Of a stretch of 56,816 bases of DNA, positions 25,385 to 35,100 are shown in pieces. The stretch is taken from NCBI GenBank assembly GCA_031082155.1, contig JAVHLL010000015.1, positions 1 to 56,816 of the forward strand, in the 5' to 3' direction. The DNA comes from Thermodesulfovibrionales bacterium. GTDB lineage: Bacteria > Nitrospirota > Thermodesulfovibrionia > Thermodesulfovibrionales > SM23-35. The translations under genes and the position numbers were made by a program. Numbering within the stretch: position 1 is the stretch's first letter; each line of letters begins with the position of its first letter. The notes beneath the pieces are model-generated. The model did no database searches. It was not told where the DNA came from and was given only the letters and a program-made list of their open reading frames with translations.

Positions 25385-25825
25385 ATGAGATCATTCATCA
25401 TGGTTTTGGTTATTTGCTCATTTTTTCTCCCCACCGCTATTTCACTAAGTGCGGGAACAGGTTCTCCGGAAGAACCATCGGTTGTCCTCACCAAGCCTAC
25501 AGAGAATAAGCTTTTTACTGTTGAGATTCGTCTTTCCAGAAAAAACCTTGTGGTGGGACAAAACAGCGCGACACTCTTTCTTTGTGATGATAAGCAAAAC
25601 AGCATAAACGGCGCTGAGGTGAGGGTTCTGCCTGTTATCACCGCCCATGGCGAAAGCACCTCGCCCAGACCGTTTGTGCAGGAAAAATCAGACGGTAACT
25701 ACTCCGTTGAGAACCTCTATATTGATATGGAAGGAAACTGGACATTAAAAATCATGATACGAAAAGATGGAATTTCCGACAATGTTTCTTTTGATTTCCC
25801 GGGTGTAAAAAGAAGAGCACCTTAA
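25385..25825 (+). CDS. Secreted YtkA-like protein
   Basis: 146 residues from the ATG at 25385, preceded by AAGGAGG; an earlier in-frame start at 25304 has none. A signal peptide (MRSFIMVLVICSFFLPTAISLSAG) leads into a beta-sandwich like the YtkA/FixH-type domain (VEIRLSRKNLVVGQNSATLFL ... NWTLKIMIRKDG). Such domains often accompany copper-handling genes. It stands between the multicopper oxidase operon and a NosL/ABC operon and has a distant paralogue at 30324. No copper-binding Met or His cluster is evident, so the role is inferred from context. Confidence 0.7.
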   Translation: MRSFIMVLVICSFFLPTAISLSAGTGSPEEPSVVLTKPTENKLFTVEIRLSRKNLVVGQNSATLFLCDDKQNSINGAEVRVLPVITAHGESTSPRPFVQEKSDGNYSVENLYIDMEGNWTLKIMIRKDGISDNVSFDFPGVKRRAP

Positions 25826-25858
25826 CCCGAAACGAGCAACATCAGATGCGTTGTTTTT

Positions 25859-26863
25859 TTAATAGCCCTTCAACATCAGCGGGGATGAGATCATAGCATA
25901 GGTTGCCACTGCACTGAAGAGGAAATATGAGATAAGCGTGACGGCAATTAATTTCCTTTGAGTCACAGGGACAGCATCATTCAGGCTCTCTATGGTACGG
26001 AAAGATGCAAGCACCCCAACTCCAGACCCTGTTACCGCAGCACAGAGGAGCGGGAGATAAAAAACATAACCGAGGTAGCGATACTCTCTCTGGAGCATGC
26101 AAAACGGACAGTGATGGGTAGGAAGTTCATAGAGATAAAGAGAGAAAAATGAGATGACTGCAGCTATGGATATCAGGAAGGTTATCCCGCTTGCAAGGGA
26201 AAACAGCACTCCTTTACTGTTTTCCTTCCACAGGAAAATAAACCCGGACATGAAAGTACATGCAATGCTGGAATAAAACGCTATCTTAAGCGGAATCACC
26301 GGCAATGAAGCCAGTTCAGAAGCAACAGTGCCCTCTCCGCTACTGAACTGGCTGCCGCAGCATGAAGTGATAAGGTCTGCTTTCATCCCCGCGAAATACA
26401 GTCCCTGAATCGCTGCCTCCAGGAAAACAAATGGCGTTATTACAAGCAGCAACGCATATTTTTTTTTTATTAGCGGATAGTCATATGCCCTGTTATCTAC
26501 ATAATTAACGATCAGCCAGAGACCCGCGAGAATAAAATTGACCATCTTCAGGATGAGTGCAGGATAACCGTATTCGTTTACGTTCAACGTTCCGGCAGCG
26601 CACATCGCGCCGACAAAAAGTTCGTGGAGACGGTCGGCAGTAAAAATGAACAGAAAAAAAGACGCAAGCTGAAACCAGAGCACATACATCATTAAGGTAG
26701 AAATGAGATAGGTTTTGCGCTCCAGATTCAATTGAAGCTCGCTCCCGCTCCTGATATCCCAGCTCCTGAAAATGGATACCCCGAAGAATGCCGATAGCAG
26801 AAGCATAACGCTCACCATAAGAGATCCGGCAATGAGTGCAATGACCGCGGGATGAATGATCAC
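25859..26863 (-). CDS. Polytopic membrane protein with DsbB-like CxxC motif
   Basis: 334 residues, GTG start overlapping the ABC ATPase stop as GTGA. About eight to nine hydrophobic helices are visible. HHCPFCMLQREYRY (~250) recalls the redox CxxC of DsbB/VKOR-like proteins, and TSCCGSQF (~167) offers another cysteine pair. It is not a recognised transporter family. Position at the end of the NosL-NosL-permease-ATPase cluster suggests work on copper or thiol redox at the membrane. Function unknown. Confidence 0.72.
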   Translation of the reverse strand: MIIHPAVIALIAGSLMVSVMLLLSAFFGVSIFRSWDIRSGSELQLNLERKTYLISTLMMYVLWFQLASFFLFIFTADRLHELFVGAMCAAGTLNVNEYGYPALILKMVNFILAGLWLIVNYVDNRAYDYPLIKKKYALLLVITPFVFLEAAIQGLYFAGMKADLITSCCGSQFSSGEGTVASELASLPVIPLKIAFYSSIACTFMSGFIFLWKENSKGVLFSLASGITFLISIAAVISFFSLYLYELPTHHCPFCMLQREYRYLGYVFYLPLLCAAVTGSGVGVLASFRTIESLNDAVPVTQRKLIAVTLISYFLFSAVATYAMISSPLMLKGY

Positions 26864-27546
26864 GCTCTGTTTTCCGAACCTGTTATTGTCCCGTCGCGCA
26901 TTTCGACGACGCGGTCTATAATTTTACAATCGTATACAATAGGGTCGTGGCTCGCAATAAGAACTGTCTTGCCTCTGCTCTTCATCTCGCCGAGGATGTC
27001 CATAAATTCCTCCGACAGTTTTGTATCGAGGTGAGCAGTTGGTTCATCCGCGATGATCACTTCAGGGTCGTTCATAAGTGCGCGGGCGATGCTCACCCGC
27101 TGGGCCTCTCCTCCTGAAAGCCACTCGATTTTCGATTTGGCTTTATCCTCAATCTTGAGAATATCCAGAATCTGAAGCGTCCTTTTCTTCATAGTTCCGT
27201 ACGGATCTCCACAGGGAAAAGCTGGAAGCATCACATTCTCGATCACAGACAATCCTTTTATGAGGTTGAACTGCTGGAACACAAAACCGAACGTCATACG
27301 TCTGGTCCCGGTGAGAAATCTCTCCGGCAGGCTCGTGATCTCTTTGCCATTGACCAGGACCCTCCCTGCCGTTGGCCTGATCATGCAGCCGATGATGCTG
27401 AGGAGCGTCGTCTTTCCTGATCCGCTCGGTCCTTTCAGGACAGTCACTCTTCCGGGGTCTATTGACATACTGATATTCCTGAGTGCGGTAAATTCATTCT
27501 GTTTTCCCGCATTGTAGACCTTTGTGACCGCGGACAGTTGTATCAT
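26860..27546 (-). CDS. ABC transporter ATPase, MacB/LolD subfamily
   Basis: 228 residues. Walker A GPSGSGKTT (~39), Q-loop FVFQQFNLI, signature LSGGEAQR (~144), Walker B VIIADEPTAHLD and the H-loop IASHDP are complete. The partner permease gene lies 19 bases upstream. MacB/LolD ATPases power mechanical transmission across the periplasm or release of lipoproteins rather than classical import. With NosL genes next door, delivery or removal of copper at envelope proteins is a reasonable inference. Confidence 0.95.
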   Translation of the reverse strand: MIQLSAVTKVYNAGKQNEFTALRNISMSIDPGRVTVLKGPSGSGKTTLLSIIGCMIRPTAGRVLVNGKEITSLPERFLTGTRRMTFGFVFQQFNLIKGLSVIENVMLPAFPCGDPYGTMKKRTLQILDILKIEDKAKSKIEWLSGGEAQRVSIARALMNDPEVIIADEPTAHLDTKLSEEFMDILGEMKSRGKTVLIASHDPIVYDCKIIDRVVEMRDGTITGSENRA

Positions 27547-27565
27547 AGGGAAAGCCCTCCCATAG

Positions 27566-28699
27566 TCATAACCGCATTACAGAATCGGGGTCTATCGTTG
27601 CAGCCCTCCATGAAGGGATTATAGTCGCAACGGTATACGGGGCAACCGTAAGAAAAAAGATCGTTGTTATTTGAAACATATCAAGGAATGGTACGAGCCT
27701 GAATTCAGGGTAAAGAACAGACCACCCTTTCAACACCGGCATGAAGAGAAAAGCCGAAGCGAAATAAATATGGATATACGCGAAGAACACGCCGAGGAAG
27801 AATGCGGAAAGCGAAATAATTAAACCTTCCCACGTTTTCATGAAAAGCACGTCTGATGTCTCCCATCCGATACCTTTCAATATCCCTATTTCTTTTTTCT
27901 CCTCTGAACTCAGTCCGGTTGCTTTATCCCATGCAAATATTATGAACGCGAATGCGGCTCCTGAAATGACTGCAAGGAGAATGCCGCTACGCCAATCGAA
28001 AATCGCTTCATAAGTTCTCATTATCTCATTTCTTGTTATCGGCCTCGTATCAGGCAGTATTCGCCGGATCTTGTCAGTTATAGCCTGCAGTTCCCTCGTA
28101 TTTCTTACCTTAAGGATCATATCCGTATAGAAACCTTTCTGCATTCCCGTCACTTTCCTGAAATCATACTCGGAGAGCAAGATAAGATCAGAGGATACGA
28201 TTTCAGAATCAGGGGAGAGAATATCGGCGACTTCCAGACTCGTGTAGGAACCGTCAAGAGTTTTGAAAGGAAGAATATCTCCTTTCCCCGCGAGAAAAGT
28301 TTTTGAGACGCCATTGCCGATAACAATATATCCGGGACCGTATAGGAACTCATCAGGGACGACGAACGTGTAATTCGCCTGTACACCCGGTTCAAAGTAA
28401 TATCCCCACAACCGCCCTTTCACCTCCTGAACTCCCCTGATGGATTTGAGCTGTCCGATATACTGTTCCGGGATAAGATCATGCCTGCCGGCGATTGTTC
28501 TCTGCACAACGACCTCCGGGCTGTTTTCCAAAAGGATTTGGGATTCTCTTTTGATCGATTCTGATGAAAAAATAATCGAGGAAACAAGAAAAATTATACC
28601 GGTGTAGACAACGAAAAGGGCCGAGTTTTTCCCTTTGCGCCTCAACAGTGAGTTGAGGGCAAAGTCCAGAATATTTCTCTGTTTATTGATCCAACCCAT
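27566..28699 (-). CDS. FtsX/MacB-like ABC transporter permease
   Basis: 377 residues from the ATG at 28699, which overlaps the end of the upstream small gene by 17 bases. An N-terminal helix (~20-40) is followed by a periplasmic domain (~45-245) and three C-terminal helices with the FtsX pattern (EEKKEIGILKGIGWETSDVLFMKTWEG). It pairs with the ATPase at 26860. The start rests on coupling, since no strong Shine-Dalgarno is present. Confidence 0.9.
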   Translation of the reverse strand: MGWINKQRNILDFALNSLLRRKGKNSALFVVYTGIIFLVSSIIFSSESIKRESQILLENSPEVVVQRTIAGRHDLIPEQYIGQLKSIRGVQEVKGRLWGYYFEPGVQANYTFVVPDEFLYGPGYIVIGNGVSKTFLAGKGDILPFKTLDGSYTSLEVADILSPDSEIVSSDLILLSEYDFRKVTGMQKGFYTDMILKVRNTRELQAITDKIRRILPDTRPITRNEIMRTYEAIFDWRSGILLAVISGAAFAFIIFAWDKATGLSSEEKKEIGILKGIGWETSDVLFMKTWEGLIISLSAFFLGVFFAYIHIYFASAFLFMPVLKGWSVLYPEFRLVPFLDMFQITTIFFLTVAPYTVATIIPSWRAATIDPDSVMRL

Positions 28700-28994
28700 A
28701 AGAGTGAATATGTGAAGGAGGGAAAACAATAGCCCCGGACGGGAAATGCTCAAACGACATCGGATGGTCCTGGAATGCCGTATGCAGATCAGCCATTGAA
28801 GGGTGACGGGTATAACGGGCATCAGTGAACAGGCTGAGGTCGGTGAGATGAAGTCCCCTTACCATTCTGGCTTTCGCCTGAATGTTTGGCATTGCATGCC
28901 TTACGGAAAAAGCGGCATGAACGGTCATGAGCAGCAGGAGCATTAAACAGATCACCAAGAAAGCTATAAAGAAGTCTGACTTGCGGGACAGCAT
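28683..28994 (-). CDS. Small membrane-anchored protein of the NosL/ABC cluster
   Basis: 103 residues. An N-terminal helix (FLVICLMLLLLMTVHAAF) anchors a short extracytoplasmic domain with many histidines (for example DLHTAFQDHPMSFEHFPSG and PPSHIHSYG). Its ATG overlaps the NosL stop (TAATG) and its end overlaps the permease start. The tight packing in the cluster makes it a genuine gene. Histidine and methionine content would suit copper binding, but no named family is claimed. Confidence 0.75.
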   Translation of the reverse strand: MLSRKSDFFIAFLVICLMLLLLMTVHAAFSVRHAMPNIQAKARMVRGLHLTDLSLFTDARYTRHPSMADLHTAFQDHPMSFEHFPSGAIVFPPSHIHSYGLDQ

Positions 28995-29467
28995 TAATCG
29001 AGGCCTTCGATCGTTTTTGGCGTTATATCCTGAAACTTCAGGATGGCGTTACCCTTGTGGTCCCTCATGAATTCCCGGGCGTCAGAGTAGTTCCTGAACA
29101 GAATAAGTTCACGACCCATGGGGCCGTATACATCACTCCCTATCACATAGAATGCTTTTCGGCCGTCTATGAGGACCAAGTCATAATAATCTGTGCCATA
29201 AAGTGAATCAATCTCCTCATGTGTCTTTTTCGGATTGTATTTTTGCAGGTTGAAATAGTATTTGAACATATCTTTTACCCCATCGAATACCGCATATGAA
29301 CCATCCCGGAAAATAATCTCAGCGACGAAGTCAGGGTATTTCGCTACGAACATCCCGCATACCGGGCACTTGTCTTTTTGTGCCGGGGTCAAAGGTTTCT
29401 TTTGTCCGGCTACAGCAGGCACTGTTACAATATAAAGCATGACAAGAGTGATTATCCAAATTCTCAT
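28994..29467 (-). CDS. nosL: NosL-like copper-binding protein
   Basis: 157 residues from the ATG at 29467 (GGAGAAG upstream); a TTG at 29485 is a weaker alternative. Signal peptide ends near VPAVAG. The NosL motif CPVCGMFV (~36-43) is present, with the FRDGSYAVFDGVKDMFKYYF region that follows in the family. NosL is a periplasmic Cu(I) chaperone for nitrous oxide reductase. There is no nosZ here, so it may serve other copper proteins, possibly the multicopper oxidases. No lipobox cysteine is seen. Confidence 0.88.
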   Translation of the reverse strand: MRIWIITLVMLYIVTVPAVAGQKKPLTPAQKDKCPVCGMFVAKYPDFVAEIIFRDGSYAVFDGVKDMFKYYFNLQKYNPKKTHEEIDSLYGTDYYDLVLIDGRKAFYVIGSDVYGPMGRELILFRNYSDAREFMRDHKGNAILKFQDITPKTIEGLD

Positions 29468-29657
29468 TCTCTTCTCCCGGTTCAACTTTCCAAAGAGGAA
29501 GGAAATCCTTACTTCTCCGGTCGTTCAGTCTATTTAGATTCTATTCATACCGTATGATTCCGATAAAAAATCGTCATTCTCTCGAAGGCGGAAATCGAGT
29601 AGTTTCAATGCCCGGTCAAGCCGTACAATGACAAATTATGAAGGCTATAAACAGACT

Positions 29658-30164
29658 CTATTTATGCTCCATTTTCTTCATTTTCATCATTTTTCGCTTA
29701 TCACGGATCATTTTCGTATCGGCATACATATCCTCATATGCAGCCTTCATCGCTTCATCAAAGGTAGCGGCAACGCCTCCGTTTTCCTTCATGAAAGCCT
29801 CTGCATCACTTTTATTCTCAAATGCCCATTTCGGTCTCTTGGTCATTACTCCGGGTTTATTCCCCCCTATGACCCACGGTGCTTTCTCAGCGTCAATCAG
29901 TTTTTTTGTGTTATAGTCCCCGACGTGTATCTTCACCGGAGTCTTATCAATATGAAGAGCAAGCTCCAGGGAGGCACAGTGAATACTGCAAAACCCCTGC
30001 TTTTTGCCGTCGTCATATTCTATAACCATCCAGCTGTGTCCGAATTTTTCCTTCTCCATGCCGCAGAACGGACATGCATCTTTGCCATGTGTTTCCGCAA
30101 AACCAATCGAACTCATGCAGAGCACCAAAGAAATCGTGATAAGTACCATCGCGCTTCTTTTCAT
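29658..30164 (-). CDS. Second NosL-like protein with Met/Lys-rich tail
   Basis: 168 residues, signal peptide ending near IGFA, strong GAAGGAGG. It carries CPFCGMEKEKFGHSW (~31-45) and a second cysteine pair FCSIHCAS (~58-65). The tail KMMKMKKMEHK is rich in methionine and lysine, suited to copper. It resembles NosL-like and copper-sensor-related small proteins. It is separated by 190 bases from the first NosL gene and divergent from the YtkA-like/CusBA genes. Confidence 0.85.
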   Translation of the reverse strand: MKRSAMVLITISLVLCMSSIGFAETHGKDACPFCGMEKEKFGHSWMVIEYDDGKKQGFCSIHCASLELALHIDKTPVKIHVGDYNTKKLIDAEKAPWVIGGNKPGVMTKRPKWAFENKSDAEAFMKENGGVAATFDEAMKAAYEDMYADTKMIRDKRKMMKMKKMEHK

Positions 30165-30323
30165 AATTTTTCCTCCTTCATGGAAAATATTCCGAAATAT
30201 TTAGATTGCATAAAAGTCTGACTGCTATAAAATGTTACCACAAAAATTATGCTTTGTAAGCTCTTTCTCTTAACTGCTGTTGTCTGAGCGTCCTTCCACC
30301 AGACGCATGAAGTATAATTAAGT

Positions 30324-30737
30324 ATGCTGAAGTTTATGAAAATATCCGTGAAAACACTCTTCATTTCGGTTGTCGCTCTCCTCCTGATCGCTGACATGTC
30401 ATTCGCACGGGAATACAAAGCGAGAAAGATAATTGCTGCTTATACGATCGAGATGAGCATAGACAGAAACCCTCCCATAGTGGATAAAAATACTCTGAGT
30501 CTCGAAATTAAAGATCCCTTTGGCAAGCATGTTACCGATGCCAAAGTGCTCGTGAATTATTACATGCCGCCAATGCCCGGCATGCCGCCGATGAACTACA
30601 AGACATTGGCAAAACTGTCCGGGAAGAAATATGTCATTATCATGGACCTTATCATGTCGGGCCCCTGGAACATCGTAATAAAGATATCCCGCGCCGGTAA
30701 AATAGAAACCGTGCGGTTTTCGATTGATGTCCGTTGA
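30324..30737 (+). CDS. YtkA-like periplasmic protein with Met-rich loop, first gene of cus operon
   Basis: 137 residues with a signal peptide (ends near DMSFA). The YtkA-like beta-sandwich contains a methionine- and proline-rich loop, YYMPPMPGMPPMNY (~86-99), a plausible Cu(I)/Ag(I) site comparable in role to CusF. It precedes cusB and cusA. The ribosome site is weak at either ATG 30324 or 30336. Confidence 0.72.
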   Translation: MLKFMKISVKTLFISVVALLLIADMSFAREYKARKIIAAYTIEMSIDRNPPIVDKNTLSLEIKDPFGKHVTDAKVLVNYYMPPMPGMPPMNYKTLAKLSGKKYVIIMDLIMSGPWNIVIKISRAGKIETVRFSIDVR

Positions 30738-30852
30738 ACAGCATGAGGCGTGCATGGTCTGTTGCAGGGACTTGACTCTGCTGCGCATACACGATACATT
30801 TGTATTGACCGTTGGAGGAGCAGCAGTGAGAATAGTCTTTGATATCATGTAA
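30727..30852 (+). CDS. Possible 41-aa Cys/His-rich small protein
   Basis: A frame from ATG 30727 to TAA 30850-30852 overlaps the end of the YtkA-like gene and ends inside the cusB ribosome-binding site (TAAGGAG). The product contains HEACMVCC (His6, Cys9, Cys12, Cys13) and His22, a candidate metal site. There is no Shine-Dalgarno, and 38 open codons could occur by chance. It may be a coupled leader for cusB. Confidence 0.3.
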   Translation: MSVEQHEACMVCCRDLTLLRIHDTFVLTVGGAAVRIVFDIM

Positions 30853-30865
30853 GGAGTTGCCCGGG

Positions 30866-32110
30866 ATGAGAAAGAACAAAATCATACTGGCCATATGCGT
30901 AGTAATTGTCGGAGGATTTCTTGTATTCCTTTCTTTTGCAGGGTTCGGTGTTCATGAAAAGAATTCTGACGCCGTTGCAAAAAATACAATCACAGACAGA
31001 ACGCTGGGTATCCCTGCTGCTGATGCCGTGGGGAAACAAACTGATCGGAGTGAATTTGGAGAAGATGTTCCGACCGTTGATATCCCTCCGGACAAACAGC
31101 AGTTAATCGGGGTTCAGATAACCGAGGCAGCGTTAAAACCACTCTGGAAAACGATCAGGACAGTCGGCCGTATTGAGTCTGATGAACGGAAGATTACTAC
31201 GATTAATATCAAAGTGGAAGGCTGGGTCGAAAAACTCTATGCCGATTTTGCTGGGAAGCCTATAAAAAAAGACGATCTGATCGCAGATATTTACAGTCCC
31301 GAACTGGTTTCGACTCAACTGGAATTCATCAACCTCCTGAAATGGAAAGAAGAAAAGGGACACCGTTTTCAGCGAAATGTCGAGTTCCAATGGGGTGACC
31401 GTTATGGCACAACCGGTCAGATGCTCACCTTTGATATCGAGGCGCTTATTCTGGTAGCAAAACAGAAAATGATGCTCTGGGAGATACCCGTCGATCAGAT
31501 CAACAAAATTGAAGAGACAAAAGAACCTGTAAAAATATTGACGGTACGAAGCCCTGTGAACGGTTTTATACTGCAGAAGCCGGTTGTGAAAGGTACAAGG
31601 GTTTTACCGGGAGATAAGATCGTCGATATCGTCGATCTTTCTTCCGTCTGGATAATCGCTGATATTTACGAACCTGATCTGCCTCTCATCAAAACCGGGC
31701 AGCAGGCAAAGATCACCCTAAGCTCCTTCCCTCAAAAAACGATTCATTCGAAAATAGATTTCATCTATCCCTTTCTTGCTGAAGCAACACGTTCTGTAAA
31801 AGTGCGTTTCAGCGTGCCGAACCCCCGGACAGAGCTTAAACCCCAGATGTTCACCACAGTAGAGATAACCATTGATTTGGGGAAACGCCTTGCCATACCC
31901 GAAAGTGCTGTCCTTGATTCAGGGAAAAGGCAGCTCGTCTATGTTGACAAAGGAGAGGGACTGTTCGAACCACGTGAAATTGCTGCAGGAGTCAGAGCCA
32001 ACGGCCTGGTAGAAGTTTTGCGGGGACTGAAAGCAGGGGAAAGGGTTGCTTCTTCAGCCACTTTCCTTATCGATTCCGAATCAAAGTTGCAGGGAATCGT
32101 TCAGGAATGA
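30866..32110 (+). CDS. cusB: CusB-like periplasmic membrane-fusion protein
   Basis: 414 residues from the ATG at 30866 (AAGGAG nine bases upstream). A single N-terminal helix anchors it. The adaptor core shows the barrel-sandwich (NIKVEGWVEKLYADFAG, PVNGFILQKPVVKGTRV) and beta-barrel (VWIIADIYEPDLPLIKTGQ) segments of heavy-metal efflux fusion proteins. It bridges CusA to an outer-membrane channel. CusA overlaps its stop (ATGA). No cusC lies in the window. Confidence 0.93.
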   Translation: MRKNKIILAICVVIVGGFLVFLSFAGFGVHEKNSDAVAKNTITDRTLGIPAADAVGKQTDRSEFGEDVPTVDIPPDKQQLIGVQITEAALKPLWKTIRTVGRIESDERKITTINIKVEGWVEKLYADFAGKPIKKDDLIADIYSPELVSTQLEFINLLKWKEEKGHRFQRNVEFQWGDRYGTTGQMLTFDIEALILVAKQKMMLWEIPVDQINKIEETKEPVKILTVRSPVNGFILQKPVVKGTRVLPGDKIVDIVDLSSVWIIADIYEPDLPLIKTGQQAKITLSSFPQKTIHSKIDFIYPFLAEATRSVKVRFSVPNPRTELKPQMFTTVEITIDLGKRLAIPESAVLDSGKRQLVYVDKGEGLFEPREIAAGVRANGLVEVLRGLKAGERVASSATFLIDSESKLQGIVQE

Positions 32111-35100
32111 TCAGCAGAATCATCGAATTCAGCGCAAAAAACAGGTTCATTGTACTCATTTTTGTGGTTCTCCTGACCGGATGGGGTATCTGGTCCCTGA
32201 AAAATACCCCGCTCGATGCACTTCCTGACCTCAGCGAAACACAAGTCATCATATATACAGACTGGCCAGGGCGGAGCCCTGACCTTGTCGAAGACCAGAT
32301 AACCTATCCTATCTCGTCAACGCTTCTCGCTGCTCCGGAGGTTGAGGTAGTGAGGGGCTTCTCCTATCTCGGAAGCTCGTTCATCTATGTGATCTTTAAA
32401 GAAGGAACCGACATCTACTGGGCAAGGAGCAGGATAATCGAGTATCTCCAGAGCATCAGGAATAAGATTCCGTCTGATGTCAATCCCGTACTCGGTCCTG
32501 ATGCGACAAGCCTCGGTTGGGGGTTCTCCTACGCAATTGTAGATGAGTCCGGTTCACTGAATCTCGCGGACCTGAGATCACTGCAGGACTTCACGGTAAA
32601 ACTCGCCGTAGAGAGCACACCGGGTGTTGCTCAGGTAGCCAGTATCGGCGGGTTTATAAGACAATACCAGGTAACAGTCGATCCGGCCCGGCTTCTCGCA
32701 TATGATATCCCACTCACTGCAGTGCTTGATAGTGTACGACGGAGCAATATCGATGTCGAAGGCCGGGTCATCGAATCGGCGGGAAGAGAATTCGCAGTGA
32801 GGGGAAGAGGGTATATCAAAAATATTTCTGACCTCGGCAACACTGTTGTTTCTACAGACAGAGCAGGCACTCCTGTCTTGCTGAAAGATGTGGCACGGAT
32901 ACAACTCGGGCCGGAGATCCGGAGGGGAATCGCAGACCTTGACGGAAAAGGTGAGGTGGCAGGCGGGATCGTCATTGTCAGGTTCGGTGAAAATGTCCTG
33001 AATGTTCTTGACCGGGTAAAAAAGAAATTGAAAGATATTGAACCGAACCTTCCGAAGGGAGTAAAGATTGTCCCTACTTATGACAGATCTGACCTCATTC
33101 ACAAATCAGTGGACACTCTCCGGAACAAGTTGATCACCATCTCTCTCGTCGTAGGCATTTCCTGTGTTATTTTCCTCTTTCATCTGCCCAGCACCTTTGT
33201 AATTCTCATTACACTCCCCCTTGCCATTCTTATGTCTTTTATATGCATGCATGCTCTCAATGTAACTTCCAATATTATGAGTTTGAGCGGTATCGCCATT
33301 GCCATCGGCACAATGGTCGACGCCTCGATCATAATGGTCGAAAATGCCCATAAGAGGCTTGCGGACTGGGAAAAACATGGAAGCCGGGGATCGAAAACAG
33401 AAGTGATTATCGATGCCGCCAAAGAGGTTGGACCTTCCCTCTTCTTTTCTCTCCTGGTCATTACGGTTGCGTTTCTGCCTGTGTTCTTTCTCCAGGCGCA
33501 GGCGGGAAAACTCTTCAGACCGCTTGCATATACGAAAACGTTTGCCATGCTCTTCGCTTCTTTTCTTGCAATCACGCTGACCCCTATGCTTATGACACTA
33601 CTTATCAGGGGAAAGACACGCAGCGAGGAAGAAAATCCGTTCAATATATTCCTTCACAAAATCTATGGACCGGCAGTCCGGTTTGTCCTTGCAAAAAAGA
33701 GAATGGTCATTGCACTGGCCCTGGTAATTATGGCTATCACCGCCTATCCATTCCTGAAACTGGGGTCCGAGTTTATGCCCCCCCTCTATGAAGGATCATT
33801 GTTTTACATGCCGGTGACAGTCCCGGGACCTTCGATAACCGAAGTATCAAAGCTGCTGCAGATTCAGGACAAGCTTTTAAAGACCATCCCGGAAGTCTCT
33901 CAGGTATTCGGTAAGGCCGGCCGTGCGGAAACCGCTACAGACCCTGCCCCTCTCGAAATGTTTGAAACGGTCATAAACCTGAAACCCGAAAATCAATGGA
34001 GAGAAGGGATTACCGTGGATATGCTGAAAGATGAGATGAACGATATTTTGACAATCCCCGGTGTTGCGAATTCTTTTACCTACCCCATTAAAGCCCGTAT
34101 AGACATGCTTTCTACCGGTATCAGAACGCCCCTCGGCATAAAGGTTATCGGCACTGAGCTCAAAGAAATCGAGCGTGTTGCGCTCGAGATCGAACAACGT
34201 CTGAGGGATATCCCGGGCACGAGAAGTATTTACGCCGAGCGGGTAAATACCGGTTATTATCTGGATATCAATGTGAAGAGAGAATCAGCAGCCCGGTATA
34301 ACCTGAATGTAAACGATGTTCTCGATATTGTTCAGTCTGCCGCCGGCGGGCTGAACCTTACCACAACAGTCGAGGGACGCGAGCGATATCCGGTGAACGT
34401 CAGGTATGCAAGGGAATTGCGTGACAACAGTGAATCGATCAGAAACCTTCTTGTGCCATTACCCTATACCCCAATCGTCTCGAACCCTGTCAGTAATGTA
34501 TTCAGGGGCTCATCCATGGTCCCCGTGTCCGAACTTGCAGATATCCACGTTGTAAAAGGACCAAATGTGATAAAAAGCGAAGAAGGCTTCCTTACCGCCT
34601 ACATCTACATTGACTATACTGGGAGCAATATCCAGAGTTATATGGAGAAAGCCGGTGAAAAAATATCGTCGGTCAACATTTCTCCGGGTTATCAAATTCT
34701 CTGGAGCGGTGACTTTGAGTACCTCCTCAAGACCCGACAGAGGCTGAAAATGGTGATCCCTCTTACTCTCATCATTATATTTTTCCTTCTCTATTTCAAT
34801 ACAAAATCTCTTGTGAAAACAGCGATTATTCTGCTCGCCGTACCATTTTCGCTCGTGGGTTCGTTCTGGCTTTTGTATATTCTGAACTACAACATGAGCA
34901 CCGCTGTCTGGATCGGTATTATCGCGATGGCCGGCATAGACGCGGAGACCGGGGTTATTATGCTTCTTTACCTCGACCTTGCCTATACTCAGTGGAAAAA
35001 GGAGGGCAGGATGAAGACGGCCGAGGACCTGAAGGAAGCTATCATGTTCGGTGCAGTAAGAAGAATCCGTCCAAAGCATATGACCGTTACCGTCATCATT

